Source of the DNA: CAWEFA01 sp963808135
Lineage (GTDB): Bacteria > Bacteroidota > Bacteroidia > Bacteroidales > DTGW01
Direction of reading: 5' to 3'
Length of the DNA: 32,924 nt
Assembly: GCA_963808135.1 (NCBI GenBank)
Contig: CAWEFA010000048.1
Location: 1-32,924, forward strand
Shown: piece by piece, positions 7,938 to 16,181 of the stretch
Position numbering within the stretch: position 1 is the stretch's first letter
Layout: every line of letters starts with the position of its first letter
The notes under the pieces: model-generated
Databases searched by the model: none
Told to the model about the DNA's origin: nothing
What the model saw: the letters and a program-made list of their open reading frames with translations, nothing else
Position numbers and translations under genes: made by a program

Positions 7938-8327
7938 TTAATCTAAACTGGCTTTTTCCCCCTTGGAAAAGGGGGCTGGGGGATTGATTTCTTCTATTAA
8001 GATTTCAATGCTTCGAATAACATTTTGCAAATCACTTTTAACCTGATGTTCAGTAAATCGCAAAATGAAAAAGCCCAATTTCTTTAATTGATCGTCCCTG
8101 ATTATATCTTCATCATACTTGAATTGATGGGAATAACCATCTATTTCTATTATCAGTTTTATCTTTCGGCAAATAAAATCTACAATGAAATCATCAATTG
8201 GAAATTGTCTGTTGAACTGTAATCCTTTCATTTTTTTATTTTTTAAAACATTGTTCCAAAGAATAACCTCGCCAATAGTTTAATTATTCCTCAATCCACG
8301 TGCTAATGGCCTTAAGTTTTTTTTCTA
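7938..8327 (-). pseudogene. Decayed DUF559 (VSR-like) nuclease gene
   Basis: The open part starts with ATG at 8231 and gives 97 residues with FNRQFPIDDFIVDFICRKI, LIIEIDGYSHQ and LGFFILRFTEHQV, the core of DUF559 (PF04480), a PD-(D/E)xK-like fold with the acidic E-x-D pair in the IIEID strand. Upstream codons still read in frame as KKNLRPLARGLRNN, stop, TIGEVILWNNVLKNKKMKG, which is the normal DUF559 N-terminus (the family usually has AE-x-x-LW here). The TAA at 8280-8282 interrupts it and a TAG at 8325-8327 sits where the ATG would be expected. The C-terminus, INPPAPFSKGEKASLD, is encoded by the left inverted repeat. Translation from 8231 could still give a shortened core, so loss of function is likely but not proven. 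Confidence 0.75.
7957..7986. repeat. Left inner inverted repeat of the DUF559 element
   Basis: Five-C and five-G blocks (CCCCCTTGGAAAAGGGGG) followed by CTGGGGGATTG. It pairs with 8342-8371 in inverse orientation with three mismatches over 30 bases. Confidence 0.75.
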
Positions 8328-8341
8328 TTTGACAAATTCTT

Positions 8342-8371
8342 CAATCCCCCTACCCCCTTTTCAAAGGGGGA
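8342..8371. repeat. Right inner inverted repeat of the DUF559 element
   Basis: CAATCCCCCTACCCCC followed by TTTTCAAAGGGGGA; inverse counterpart of 7957-7986. The arm contains its own palindrome, CCCCCTTTTCAAAGGGGG, so it can also form a local hairpin. Confidence 0.75.
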
Positions 8372-8501
8372 ATTGCCGCCTACAATATTCCAACTCTTAA
8401 TTCGCATTATTAATAAAAACTAAAATTAAAAATTTATTGATAAATCTTCAATTTTACATCTTTCTTTTAGCGCAACAAATAATATTTTTTCAAAATAAAT
8501 A

Positions 8502-10766
8502 TTATTTCTTTCTCAACCTTAAAGCATTTGATATTACGGAAACAGAACTGAAACTCATTGCTGCAGCAGCAATAACCGGGCTCAGCAAAAGGCCAAACAG
8601 CGGATATAAGATTCCGGCGGCAATGGGTACGCCAATGGAATTGTAAATAAACGCGAAAAATAAATTCTGTTTTATATTGCGCATTACTTTTATGCTCAAA
8701 TCCCTTGACCGGACGATGCCATTCAGATCGCCTTTAACCAAAGTAATATCAGCGCTGTTCATGGCAACATCGGCGCCTGTTCCCATTGCAATCCCGATAT
8801 TTGCCCGGGCCAATGCCGGCGCATCGTTAATACCGTCTCCCGCCATTGCAACAATATGGCCTTGTTCCTGTAGTTCTTTAATTTTTTTGTATTTATCATC
8901 GGGCAGGCAATTTGCAATGTAGCCATCGAGCATAAGTTCTTCGGCAACTTTTTTAGCAGTGAACTGGTTATCGCCCGTGAGCATGATGACTTTTATTCCC
9001 AACTTTTGCAAAGCTTCAATAGCTTTTGCCGATGTATCTTTAATCGAATCGGCTACGCTAATAATCCCTTCAACTTTGTTTCCAAGCAACAGGTACATGA
9101 CTGTCTGCCCGGTCGACTGCCATTCTTCAACAATTTTCTTTTGCTCATCATCGGGAGAAGCATTAAAATCTTCTAAAAGCCTGTTGTTTCCCAATCCTAT
9201 TTTATCGCCCCGGAAAATTGCCTGTACTCCTTTGCCAGGAACCGATTCAAAATTATCGGGTTTGAGCAGTTCCATTTTTAATTCTTTTGCCCCATTCACA
9301 ATTGCCCCGGCTATGGGGTGTTCGCTGTTTAAGTCGATTGAAGCCGCAAATTGCAGTAATTCGTTATTAGTAAATTTTCCAAACGATTTATAACTTTTCA
9401 ACTTCGGTTTCCCATTGGTTAGGGTTCCAGTTTTATCGATAATTAAAATATCAACTTTATTCATTGCTTCAAGGGCGCTTGCATTTTTTATAAGCACGCC
9501 CGACTGTGCAGCCCTTCCAATCCCAACCATAACCGACATAGGGGTAGCCAAACCCAAAGCACACGGACAAGCAATGATAAGCACCGATATTGCATTGACT
9601 AATGCGAAAACAATGGCAGGATAAGGCCCCCATATAGCCCATGCAATAAAAGTAATTACGGATATTAAAATTACTACCACAACAAAATATTTTGCCACAA
9701 CATCGGCAAGCCTTTGGATTGGTGCTCTTGACCGACTTGCGTCATTTACCATTTTTATAATTTGTGAAAGCAAGGTATCGGAACCAACTTTTTCAGCCAT
9801 CATAAAAAAAGAGGTTTTGCTGTTGATTGTTCCCCCGGTTACTTTGTCGTTTTTCGATTTTTCAGCGGGTACTGGCTCGCCCGTAATCATGCTTTCATCA
9901 ATAAATGCATGGCCTTCAGTAATTACACCGTCTACCGGTATATTTTCACCGGGCTTTACCAATAATAAATCTCCAACTTTTACATCTTCCAAAGATATAT
10001 TTTTTTCAGTACCATTTCGTATAACCCTTGCTAATAAAGGGGAAAGGCTTAACAAGGCTTTTATTGCCGAATTGGTTTTCCCGTGGGCATAAAGTTCTAA
10101 AACCTGGCCTAATAACACCAACGTTAATATGGCAGTTGACGATTCAAAATATAAGTGAATATTTCCCTGGTAATCTTTAAACTGTGCAGGAAATAAACCG
10201 GGAACCAACAAGCCTGAAACGCTGAACAAATATGAAGCGCCAACGCCAATAGATATTAATGTCCACATATTTGGTGTGCGCCTTCGTATAGAACTCCACC
10301 CGCGCATAAAAAAATCCAAGCCTGAATAAAAAACCACCGGTGTTGCTAAAATAAATTCTATCCAATTCCAGGCTTTTAATGAAGCAATTTTTTCAAGATG
10401 GAGAAACGGAAATAAATCTGACATGCCAATTACAAATACCGGAATACTTAATGCAAGGGCAATCCGGAATTTTTTCACCATCCTAAAATATGCTTTTTCT
10501 TCTGCGCTTAATTCAATACCTTTTTCAGAAACCAATTCCATTCCACATTCTGGACATTGTCCTGGTTTGTTTTGCTTCACATCAGGGTGCATGGGGCATA
10601 TGTACGAAACATTTGGATGTAGTTTGTATTCGATTTTTTTCAGGAACATGCCACATACGGGGCACTCACCGGGTTTACCGTATGTTTTATCACCTTCGCA
10701 TTGCATGGGGCATGTATATTTGGCAAAGTTTCCGGTTGCGTCATGAGATAAATTATCGCCTGTCAT
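8502..10766 (-). CDS. copA: Copper/silver-type P1B ATPase with two N-terminal metal-binding zinc-ribbon-like modules
   Basis: A 754-residue heavy-metal exporter. Two HMBD modules come first: YTCPMQCEGDKTYGKPGECP (18-37) plus VCGM, and YICPMHPDVKQNKPGQCPEC (55-74) plus GM, replacing the usual HMA domain. Then come eight predicted membrane helices, the actuator motif MITGEPVP (293-300), the ion-binding CPC at 400-402 in the sixth helix, the phosphorylation site DKTGT at 444-448, SEHPIAGAI (nucleotide-binding HP motif) and GDGINDAPAL. CPC with HMBDs points to Cu(I)/Ag(I) export across the inner membrane. It lies 46 bases after the small HMBD protein, probably in one transcript. An AT-only 11-bp hairpin (8477-8507) overlaps the stop codon and may act as a weak terminator. 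Confidence 0.93.
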   Translation of the reverse strand: MTGDNLSHDATGNFAKYTCPMQCEGDKTYGKPGECPVCGMFLKKIEYKLHPNVSYICPMHPDVKQNKPGQCPECGMELVSEKGIELSAEEKAYFRMVKKFRIALALSIPVFVIGMSDLFPFLHLEKIASLKAWNWIEFILATPVVFYSGLDFFMRGWSSIRRRTPNMWTLISIGVGASYLFSVSGLLVPGLFPAQFKDYQGNIHLYFESSTAILTLVLLGQVLELYAHGKTNSAIKALLSLSPLLARVIRNGTEKNISLEDVKVGDLLLVKPGENIPVDGVITEGHAFIDESMITGEPVPAEKSKNDKVTGGTINSKTSFFMMAEKVGSDTLLSQIIKMVNDASRSRAPIQRLADVVAKYFVVVVILISVITFIAWAIWGPYPAIVFALVNAISVLIIACPCALGLATPMSVMVGIGRAAQSGVLIKNASALEAMNKVDILIIDKTGTLTNGKPKLKSYKSFGKFTNNELLQFAASIDLNSEHPIAGAIVNGAKELKMELLKPDNFESVPGKGVQAIFRGDKIGLGNNRLLEDFNASPDDEQKKIVEEWQSTGQTVMYLLLGNKVEGIISVADSIKDTSAKAIEALQKLGIKVIMLTGDNQFTAKKVAEELMLDGYIANCLPDDKYKKIKELQEQGHIVAMAGDGINDAPALARANIGIAMGTGADVAMNSADITLVKGDLNGIVRSRDLSIKVMRNIKQNLFFAFIYNSIGVPIAAGILYPLFGLLLSPVIAAAAMSFSSVSVISNALRLRKK

Positions 10767-10812
10767 AACATGATTTTTTTACAAACAGTTTTTAAGAATA
10801 CAAGCTGCCATT

Positions 10813-11025
10813 TTATCCTACCGGTAAGAGTTTCATATTGCATACCGGGCAGTTGCCAGGCTTGTCATAAGTTTTCCCCCCTTCGCATTTCATGGGGCAT
10901 TGATATTTGTTTACCGATTGCCGGATATTGGCCTGTTCATTGCCGCAAGTACATGTTCTGCTGTTAATGGAAACTTTAAATTCATTATTTCCATTTAAGA
11001 GATTTTTTTCTTTTGTATTCATCAT
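10813..11025 (-). CDS. Small heavy-metal-binding domain (HMBD) protein
   Basis: A 70-residue protein with no signal peptide or membrane segment. A CTCG pair sits at about residues 25-28, and residues 41-66 form one HMBD: KYQCPMKCEGGKTYDKPGNC then PVCNMKLL. This module is almost the same as the first module of the ATPase downstream (shared CPM-CEG-KTY-KPG-CPVC pattern), suggesting duplication. It probably binds copper or a related soft metal in the cytoplasm as a buffer or donor to the exporter; that role is inferred from the module and location. A good Bacteroidetes promoter lies 48-77 bases upstream of the start. Confidence 0.8.
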   Translation of the reverse strand: MMNTKEKNLLNGNNEFKVSINSRTCTCGNEQANIRQSVNKYQCPMKCEGGKTYDKPGNCPVCNMKLLPVG

Positions 11026-11072
11026 TTTATTTTTTTTAAATTGATAATTTTATCAGCTTCGCTTAAACTATT

Positions 11073-11102
11073 CAAAAATAAATGTACATGATTTTATCCA
11101 AA
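11073..11102 (-). promoter_or_regulatory. Bacteroidetes-type promoter for the HMBD protein and copA
   Basis: On the minus strand: TTTG (11102-11099), 18 bases, then TATTTTTG (11080-11073), matching TAnnTTTG. Consensus spacing is about 19. Predicted transcript leader is roughly 40 bases. Confidence 0.6.
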
Positions 11103-11184
11103 TTGTTCATTAGGGCAGGAAACAAATTCAATAAATTTTCTGTGGAATTTTCAAAGATTACTTCTATATGATAGCTTGCCCTTT

Positions 11185-11595
11185 TTAAGCAATAGGTATA
11201 TCCCTGTTAAAGTAAAAGCCTCCTTTGCTTACTTCATCAATTGCATGAAAAATTTCTGAAAAGAAATTTGTTTTAAAAATACAGCCTCTGAAACCAGCCT
11301 CAATGAGTGGTTGTAAATAAGCTTTTTCAGTAAACATTGTAACGGCAATAACTTTTGTATGCGGATAAATTAAACACCATTTTTTGGTAGCGGTTATGCC
11401 GTCGAGTTCCGGCATTTGAATATCCATAAGAACTATATCGGCCAAAACCGGATTGATTAATTGCAAAAATTCTTTGCCATTTGAGGCTTCACCAACAATT
11501 TCACAATTTAATTCATTTGTGAGAAATAGCTTAACAGCTTCCCGAAAAGAATTGTTATCATCGACAATTAATATTTTAAGCTTTTTTGTAGTCAT
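11185..11595 (-). CDS. Receiver-only response regulator, NarL-like
   Basis: A 136-residue stand-alone receiver. It has the acidic pocket ILIVDDNN (residues 9-16), the phospho-acceptor aspartate in VLMDIQMPELDG (about residue 57), the switch threonine in VIAVTMF and the lysine in CIFKTN. The sequence is close to the receiver of the next gene upstream (shared GEASNGKEFL and LMDI-MP-DG), but it ends about where the linker to the DNA-binding domain would start, and the following 160 bases contain no HTH-like reading frame. It may be a duplicate that has lost its output domain and now acts as a phosphate sink or partner-binding regulator. It follows the kinase and full-length regulator on the same strand. 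Confidence 0.85.
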   Translation of the reverse strand: MTTKKLKILIVDDNNSFREAVKLFLTNELNCEIVGEASNGKEFLQLINPVLADIVLMDIQMPELDGITATKKWCLIYPHTKVIAVTMFTEKAYLQPLIEAGFRGCIFKTNFFSEIFHAIDEVSKGGFYFNRDIPIA

Positions 11596-11772
11596 TAAAT
11601 AGCTGTTAAATTGTTCTAAAGTTAATGAAGTACCTGAAAGTTTATGAGAGCATTTGGGTCTGATTTAATTGGAAAAAGGTTTGATTTTAACCAGTCCTAA
11701 ATGATTGGTATTAAACAGTACAAAAGGAGGGGATTAAATTTAAAAAAAACATTGTGGTTTTTGAATTACAAA

Positions 11773-12420
11773 TTATATTTCAATAAGTTTATTCCTTATT
11801 GCATAAATAACCATGCTTGGTGAATTTTTGCAACCTGTTTTTGCCAGTAAATTTGCGCGATGGCCTTTTACGGTTTTTGGACTGATGTGAAGTTTATCTG
11901 CAATTTCCTCATTGTTTAGACCATTGCAGATGAATTTAATTACTTCTAATTCACGATTGGTTAGTGATGAGATTTCCTGAGCTTGCCTTGGCGCATTTTT
12001 ACCAAAGTTGGTTATGATATTTCTTAATAATTCGTTTGAAAAATGGCTTTCGCCAGAAGTAACTTCTTTGATTGCATGTTCCAGTTCTTTAATATCGGAA
12101 GATTTCAATAAAAAACCTTTTACGCCGGCTTTAACCATTTTATAGTAATAGTTCTCATCGCCAAACATTGAAAGCGCAAGGATTTTAAGGTCGGGGTGCT
12201 TTTCAATGGCACGTATGGTAGCTTCCAATCCGTCCATTACCGGCATTGAAATATCCATCAATACCAGGTCGGGTATTTTGTTTTCCAGTATATCAAGAAA
12301 TTCTTTGCCATTAGATGCTTCGCCAATTATAATTCCAATTTTTTCATTCGTTATCAATGATTTCAGGCTGCCCCGGAAAATCAGATGGTCATCGACTAAT
12401 AAAATTGTTGGCAAAGACAT
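11773..12420 (-). CDS. NarL/FixJ-family response regulator with LuxR-type HTH
   Basis: A 215-residue two-domain regulator. The receiver (about 1-120) has LLVDDHLIFR, the phospho-acceptor in LVLMDISMPVMDG (about residue 55), LALSMFGDE and the lysine in GFLLKSSD. The LuxR-type HTH covers about 148-210: SLTNRELEVIKFICNGLNNE, EIADKLHISPKTVKGHRANL. It should be phosphorylated by the multi-PAS kinase encoded 95 bases upstream on the same strand (HisKA_3 kinases usually pair with NarL regulators) and bind DNA as a dimer. Targets are unknown; copA downstream is an obvious but unproven candidate. Confidence 0.9.
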   Translation of the reverse strand: MSLPTILLVDDHLIFRGSLKSLITNEKIGIIIGEASNGKEFLDILENKIPDLVLMDISMPVMDGLEATIRAIEKHPDLKILALSMFGDENYYYKMVKAGVKGFLLKSSDIKELEHAIKEVTSGESHFSNELLRNIITNFGKNAPRQAQEISSLTNRELEVIKFICNGLNNEEIADKLHISPKTVKGHRANLLAKTGCKNSPSMVIYAIRNKLIEI

Positions 12421-12515
12421 ATTGCTTTATATTTTAGTAACACATATAAAATTAAGAAAAAAGGCAATAAAAACAAATCGTTTCAAATTAAAGAAAATTG
12501 AACTTGGACAAACAA

Positions 12516-14831
12516 TTATATATTAATTGACACTTTTATTTTAACGCCTTTTTCGGGTGGGTTTTCGATAACAAAATTTCCGCCTAAAATTGTAACCCTG
12601 TTTTGCATATTGAACAATCCTAAACCTTTACCCGATTTCGAAATTTCGTCATAGTTAAAACCAATTCCATCATCGGTATATTCGAAAGCAATTTGGTTGG
12701 ATGTTTTCATTAAATTAATGGTTATATTATTTGCACTGGCATATTTTAATGTGTTGTTAATACATTCAATAATAACCCTGTACAATGTAGCTTCAATATC
12801 TTTATCAAATCTTTGTTCTATATTCGAATCAATTATTATTTGTATGGGAGATGTTACCTTTATATTTTCAATGAAAGATTTTACAGCGAAAATTAACCCG
12901 AAATTCATAAGCAAATGCGGGCTAAGTTTATGCGAAATCTCTTTTACAGATGTTATTGCTTCATTAATGATGGCATCGGCTTTAGTAAAAATTTCTTCTT
13001 TCGGTGTTTGTAATTCCGGTTTGTTTAACCATTGAAAGTACAATTTTATTGATGACAGCATAGGGCCAAGACCATCATGAAGTTCGCGTGCGAAATAATT
13101 TCGTTCGCGCTCTTCTGCATCAATGGTAGCATTTAATATTTTTCGTTCGGTTTCTTTCTGTTCGGTAATATCTGTTGCAGTGCCTAATATTTGCATGGAT
13201 TTTCCGTCAATGCTTTTGTTAAATATAACTTCCTTGTTTCGCAGCCAGCTCCATTGTCCGTTTGGCCTCTTTATGCAAAATTCAAATTCTATCACATCAC
13301 TTTCTTTTGCATTATTATAACTGGTGAAATGTTCATTTATCATTTGCCAGTCATCAGGATGCACATTTTTTTGTATGGTTTGTAATAGCATTTCATCTGA
13401 TTGTTCATTTACAAAACCAAGAGCCTCCCAAATATTATGGTTAAAGAATATGCTTTTAAATACAGGTAATTCGTAAATGTAAATTGTATTTGGATTCGAT
13501 TCGACGATACGTTTTAAAAGATGTTCATTTTGTTTTAACTTTTCTTCCACTATTTTACGTTCGGTAATATCGGCGATGAGGCCGTCGTAGCCAATCAGCT
13601 TCCCTTCGGGACTGTGGTGCAGAACAGGTGTGTTTCTTACCCAGCGTACGGAACCGTTTTTATGAACAATCCGATGTTCCAGATATGGTACCTCTGTATT
13701 TTGTGCAATTATTGAAGCATGTTCCCTGACAACTTCCCTGTCGTCTTCGTGAACAATCCGGTACCAAAGATATTTATCATCGTTAAATTCCTCAGTTGAA
13801 TATCCTGTAACTGCAATGCAACCTTCGCCATGATTGGTTTCGGTAACAATTCCATTTTCAATTTTTACGTTATAAATGTAATCGGTAACCGAATTAAGAA
13901 GTTTTTTCAGTCGTTCTTCGCTTTTTTTAAGGGCTTCTTCGGCAGTTTTTCGTTCGGTTATATTGCGGGTTATTGAAATAATATGCATTATGCCATTAAA
14001 ATTAATAAGCGCCGCAGACATAAGCCCTGAAATAATTTTACCGTCTTTATATCTGAATTTGGCTTCAAGGTTATCGCACCGGCCTCGTTCTTTAAGTTCT
14101 TTTATTAATTTATTTCTATCATCAATATTGTCCCAGATATTTATTTCGATTGATGTATGGCCAATAACATCTTCGCGCGTATAACCTGTTGCTCGTACAA
14201 ATCCCTGGTTAACGTCAATAAACATGCCATCTTCCAACCTGTTTATATTTATAGAATCGGGGTTGGTCTCGAAAGCTAACCTGAAACGTTCCTCGCTATA
14301 TTTAAGCTGGGACTCAGCTTTTTTTCTTTCAGTAATATCAGTTAGCATAGAAACTGAACCCTGAAAACCCTCATTCGGATCAATTATTGCGCTTGCTGAA
14401 ATCGTAACCCAAACAATACTTCCATCCTTTTTATTCATACGACGCTCAAACCTTTCAGTTAAGCCGTCCATACGATTTTTTATTTTTTTCTTATAATCGG
14501 CCAATTCGTCTTTATAAACAATGCTTGTAAGTGGCTGGTTTATCAATTCTTCGGGCTTATATCCAAGCATCTCAGCCATTTGAGGATTTACATAAGTAAT
14601 AATTATATTTTTATCGAACATTAATACCCCTTCGATGGCTGTATTTACTATTCTTCTGTATTTTTCTTCGCTTTCGCGAAGGGCTATTTCAGCTTTCTTC
14701 TTATCGGTTATATCTTCCATAATAGCAAGCTGTACAAAACTTTTGTGGCGAAAACATATTAACCCGAAAATATCTATCGGTAATTTTAATGTACTTTTCA
14801 AAATTTGCCGGTTCGCCGGTAATTCCAACAT
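12516..14831 (-). CDS. Multi-PAS sensor histidine kinase, main part (HisKA_3 type)
   Basis: The C-terminal and larger part of a kinase whose N-terminus is in another frame (14701-15654). Reliable sequence starts at about FVQLAIMEDITDKKKAE (near 14740). Four PAS/PAC units follow, each ending in an ITE/DITERK-type helix (MLTDITERKKAE, ITRNITERKTAEEA, LIADITERKIVEEK, TATDITEQKETE). The dimerisation-phosphotransfer helix is NYFARELHDGLGPMLSSIKL, its histidine 187 residues from the end, typical of HisKA_3. The ATP domain shows IIECINNTLKYA (N box), YTDDGIGF and GKGLGLFNMQNRV (G boxes). The paired regulator is 95 bases downstream. It is cytoplasmic apart from the membrane part in the other frame. 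Confidence 0.88.
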   Translation of the reverse strand: MLELPANRQILKSTLKLPIDIFGLICFRHKSFVQLAIMEDITDKKKAEIALRESEEKYRRIVNTAIEGVLMFDKNIIITYVNPQMAEMLGYKPEELINQPLTSIVYKDELADYKKKIKNRMDGLTERFERRMNKKDGSIVWVTISASAIIDPNEGFQGSVSMLTDITERKKAESQLKYSEERFRLAFETNPDSININRLEDGMFIDVNQGFVRATGYTREDVIGHTSIEINIWDNIDDRNKLIKELKERGRCDNLEAKFRYKDGKIISGLMSAALINFNGIMHIISITRNITERKTAEEALKKSEERLKKLLNSVTDYIYNVKIENGIVTETNHGEGCIAVTGYSTEEFNDDKYLWYRIVHEDDREVVREHASIIAQNTEVPYLEHRIVHKNGSVRWVRNTPVLHHSPEGKLIGYDGLIADITERKIVEEKLKQNEHLLKRIVESNPNTIYIYELPVFKSIFFNHNIWEALGFVNEQSDEMLLQTIQKNVHPDDWQMINEHFTSYNNAKESDVIEFEFCIKRPNGQWSWLRNKEVIFNKSIDGKSMQILGTATDITEQKETERKILNATIDAEERERNYFARELHDGLGPMLSSIKLYFQWLNKPELQTPKEEIFTKADAIINEAITSVKEISHKLSPHLLMNFGLIFAVKSFIENIKVTSPIQIIIDSNIEQRFDKDIEATLYRVIIECINNTLKYASANNITINLMKTSNQIAFEYTDDGIGFNYDEISKSGKGLGLFNMQNRVTILGGNFVIENPPEKGVKIKVSINI

Positions 14832-15654
14832 GAATGGTGTTTTTATGTTCTTCGGGATTAAAATAATTCTTTAATTCCTTAATTGTTTTGTTAATAACTT
14901 CATTGGGCTTGTAATTATAATAACCCGCAGCAGCCTCATTTGCTTCCAGTATTTTAATATCAATAGTTTTTCCGTTATCATCAAACACTAACTCATACAA
15001 GGCGAACCCATTGAACATATTTTTAAAAATTGTCCTGTATTTTTCTTCACTTATTTTTTCACTTTTTTCTGCTTTCAAACGATCCTCGTATTCCTTATGA
15101 ATTCTTTTATAAGCAAGCTTAAAACTTTGATCGTTTAAGAAAATGAGCGTAAAAACTATAATCATAATTACTGTGAATTCAATACTGTAATTAAGTATTT
15201 GTGTATTTGAGGGATTAATGGAATGATTGTATTCAGCAAAGTAAAGGCCCCAAAGCGAAAAAATGCTTAGGACACTTAATAAAAGCGCAAGCCCTTGTTG
15301 TGCAATAAGTATAGCTGTATACAAAGATATTATATAAGTTACAATGGAAATATCCATAACCCCGCCATGCACCCAGGCTATTAAAGTCATGCTAATCCAA
15401 AGACAAACAACATAAAGGGTACCGGCTAAAGAAACTTTGTTTAACCTGTATATAATATAAATAATTACAAGTAAGCCTGTAAATGTCCAAAGAATGTAAT
15501 CGCTTATTTGCAGAACCGAACTTACCAACCCTTCGAATATGGATAATAATATTGACGCGAAAACAGAAATAAGCAACAACGTTTTTGTAACGCCCGATAT
15601 TCTTTTTAATTCTATTTCGTCAGAAATATTATGAAATAAAATAAATTTATTCAT
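14701..15654 (-). CDS. Membrane sensor and first PAS domain of the same kinase, separated by a frame break
   Basis: ATG at 15654. Residues about 22-178 contain five or six hydrophobic helices (LLLISVFASILLSIFEGLV, ILWTFTGLLVIIYIIYRL, GTLYVVCLWISMTLIAW and others), a MASE-like sensor region. A coiled stretch (KRIHKEYEDRLKAEKSEKIS) leads to a PAS domain (EEKYRTIFKNMFNGFALYEL through TDRYFRVNMFSPQ). The last residues, KFCTACYYGRYNR, are out of frame: one base removed from the A/T-rich run at 14735-14745 would join FSPQ directly to SFVQLAIMEDITD of the main kinase part and give one protein of about 1040 residues with five PAS domains. Confidence 0.8.
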   Translation of the reverse strand: MNKFILFHNISDEIELKRISGVTKTLLLISVFASILLSIFEGLVSSVLQISDYILWTFTGLLVIIYIIYRLNKVSLAGTLYVVCLWISMTLIAWVHGGVMDISIVTYIISLYTAILIAQQGLALLLSVLSIFSLWGLYFAEYNHSINPSNTQILNYSIEFTVIMIIVFTLIFLNDQSFKLAYKRIHKEYEDRLKAEKSEKISEEKYRTIFKNMFNGFALYELVFDDNGKTIDIKILEANEAAAGYYNYKPNEVINKTIKELKNYFNPEEHKNTIHVGITGEPANFEKYIKITDRYFRVNMFSPQKFCTACYYGRYNR

Positions 15655-15842
15655 GTTGTAGAAGTATTTTATATGGTTTTTATTTATTATGCTTTATACA
15701 TAAAGTTAAATAAAAAAGAAAGGAATATCAAGAAAAGAAGTAAATATGCCAGAGAGGCAAATACTATTTGTGAACATGCAGTATTTCATTGTCCTGAAGA
15801 TCTGAGGACATTACTGCTTAACCGGTTTGTGTTTTCATTCAA

Positions 15843-15900
15843 TTGCCAAAAGAAGTTTGGCAAGTTGTTTAAATCACAATTGCCCTGCATAGGGCAATTG
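15843..15900. terminator. Two adjacent hairpins downstream of tRNA-Ser
   Basis: Two perfect stem-loops: 15843-15850 with 15856-15863 (TTGCCAAA / TTTGGCAA) and 15877-15886 with 15891-15900 (CAATTGCCCT / AGGGCAATTG, 4-base loop). They lie just 3' of the minus-strand tRNA. A strong T-run is missing, so they may serve transcript end formation or processing rather than classical intrinsic termination. Confidence 0.4.
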
Positions 15901-15910
15901 TTCAGAATTG

Positions 15911-15997
15911 CGGAGAAAGAGGGATTCGAACCCCCGGTTCAGTCGCCCGAACAACGGTTTTCAAGACCGCCGCATTAGACCACTCTGCCATTTCTCC
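15911..15997 (-). tRNA. tRNA-Ser (anticodon UGA)
   Basis: The minus strand reads GGAGAAATGGCAGAGTGG at the 5' end and pairs with TTTCTCC at the 3' end (forward 15912-15918), with discriminator G at 15911. The D-arm has GAGTGGTCTAAT; the anticodon loop is CTTGAAA with UGA; a long variable arm follows, as expected for serine tRNAs, and the T-loop is GGTTCGAATCC. The 3' CCA is not encoded. It decodes UCA and other UCN codons. It is transcribed towards the two hairpins at 15843-15900. Confidence 0.95.
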
Positions 15998-16181
15998 GGC
16001 TGCAAATGTAATATTTTCTAATTCATCATAAAATATTTTCGAAAAAATATTAACAAGTATCTAACATAACTCATCCTTACTATATTATTGTTTAATAGTT
16101 TATTATGTAGTTTCTGTTTCAATTAATTATGACTTAAATTTCATGGATTGCCCTATTTACTTACATTTTTTTTATCTAAAA

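Larger units (their letters stand above)
7909..8416. mobile_element. Putative small inverted-repeat element carrying a DUF559 gene
   Basis: Two nested pairs of inverted repeats bracket the DUF559 reading frame. The outer pair is 7909-7930 against 8392-8416 (GAATTAAGAGTT core; 3-base gap). The inner pair is 7957-7986 against 8342-8371 (30 bases, three differences), and each inner arm is itself palindromic (five C, T-rich, A-rich, five G). No homology is seen beyond the outer arms, which sets the ends. The gene fills the element: its stop is inside the left arm and its start region begins soon after the right inner arm. No clear target duplication was found in the AT-rich flanks. Confidence 0.5.

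Noticed and set aside
15673..15978. Plus-strand open frame ending in EKEGFEPPVQSPEQRFSRPP
   Set aside because: The C-terminal part is the antisense of tRNA-Ser, a well-known false protein; the rest crosses the hairpin region.
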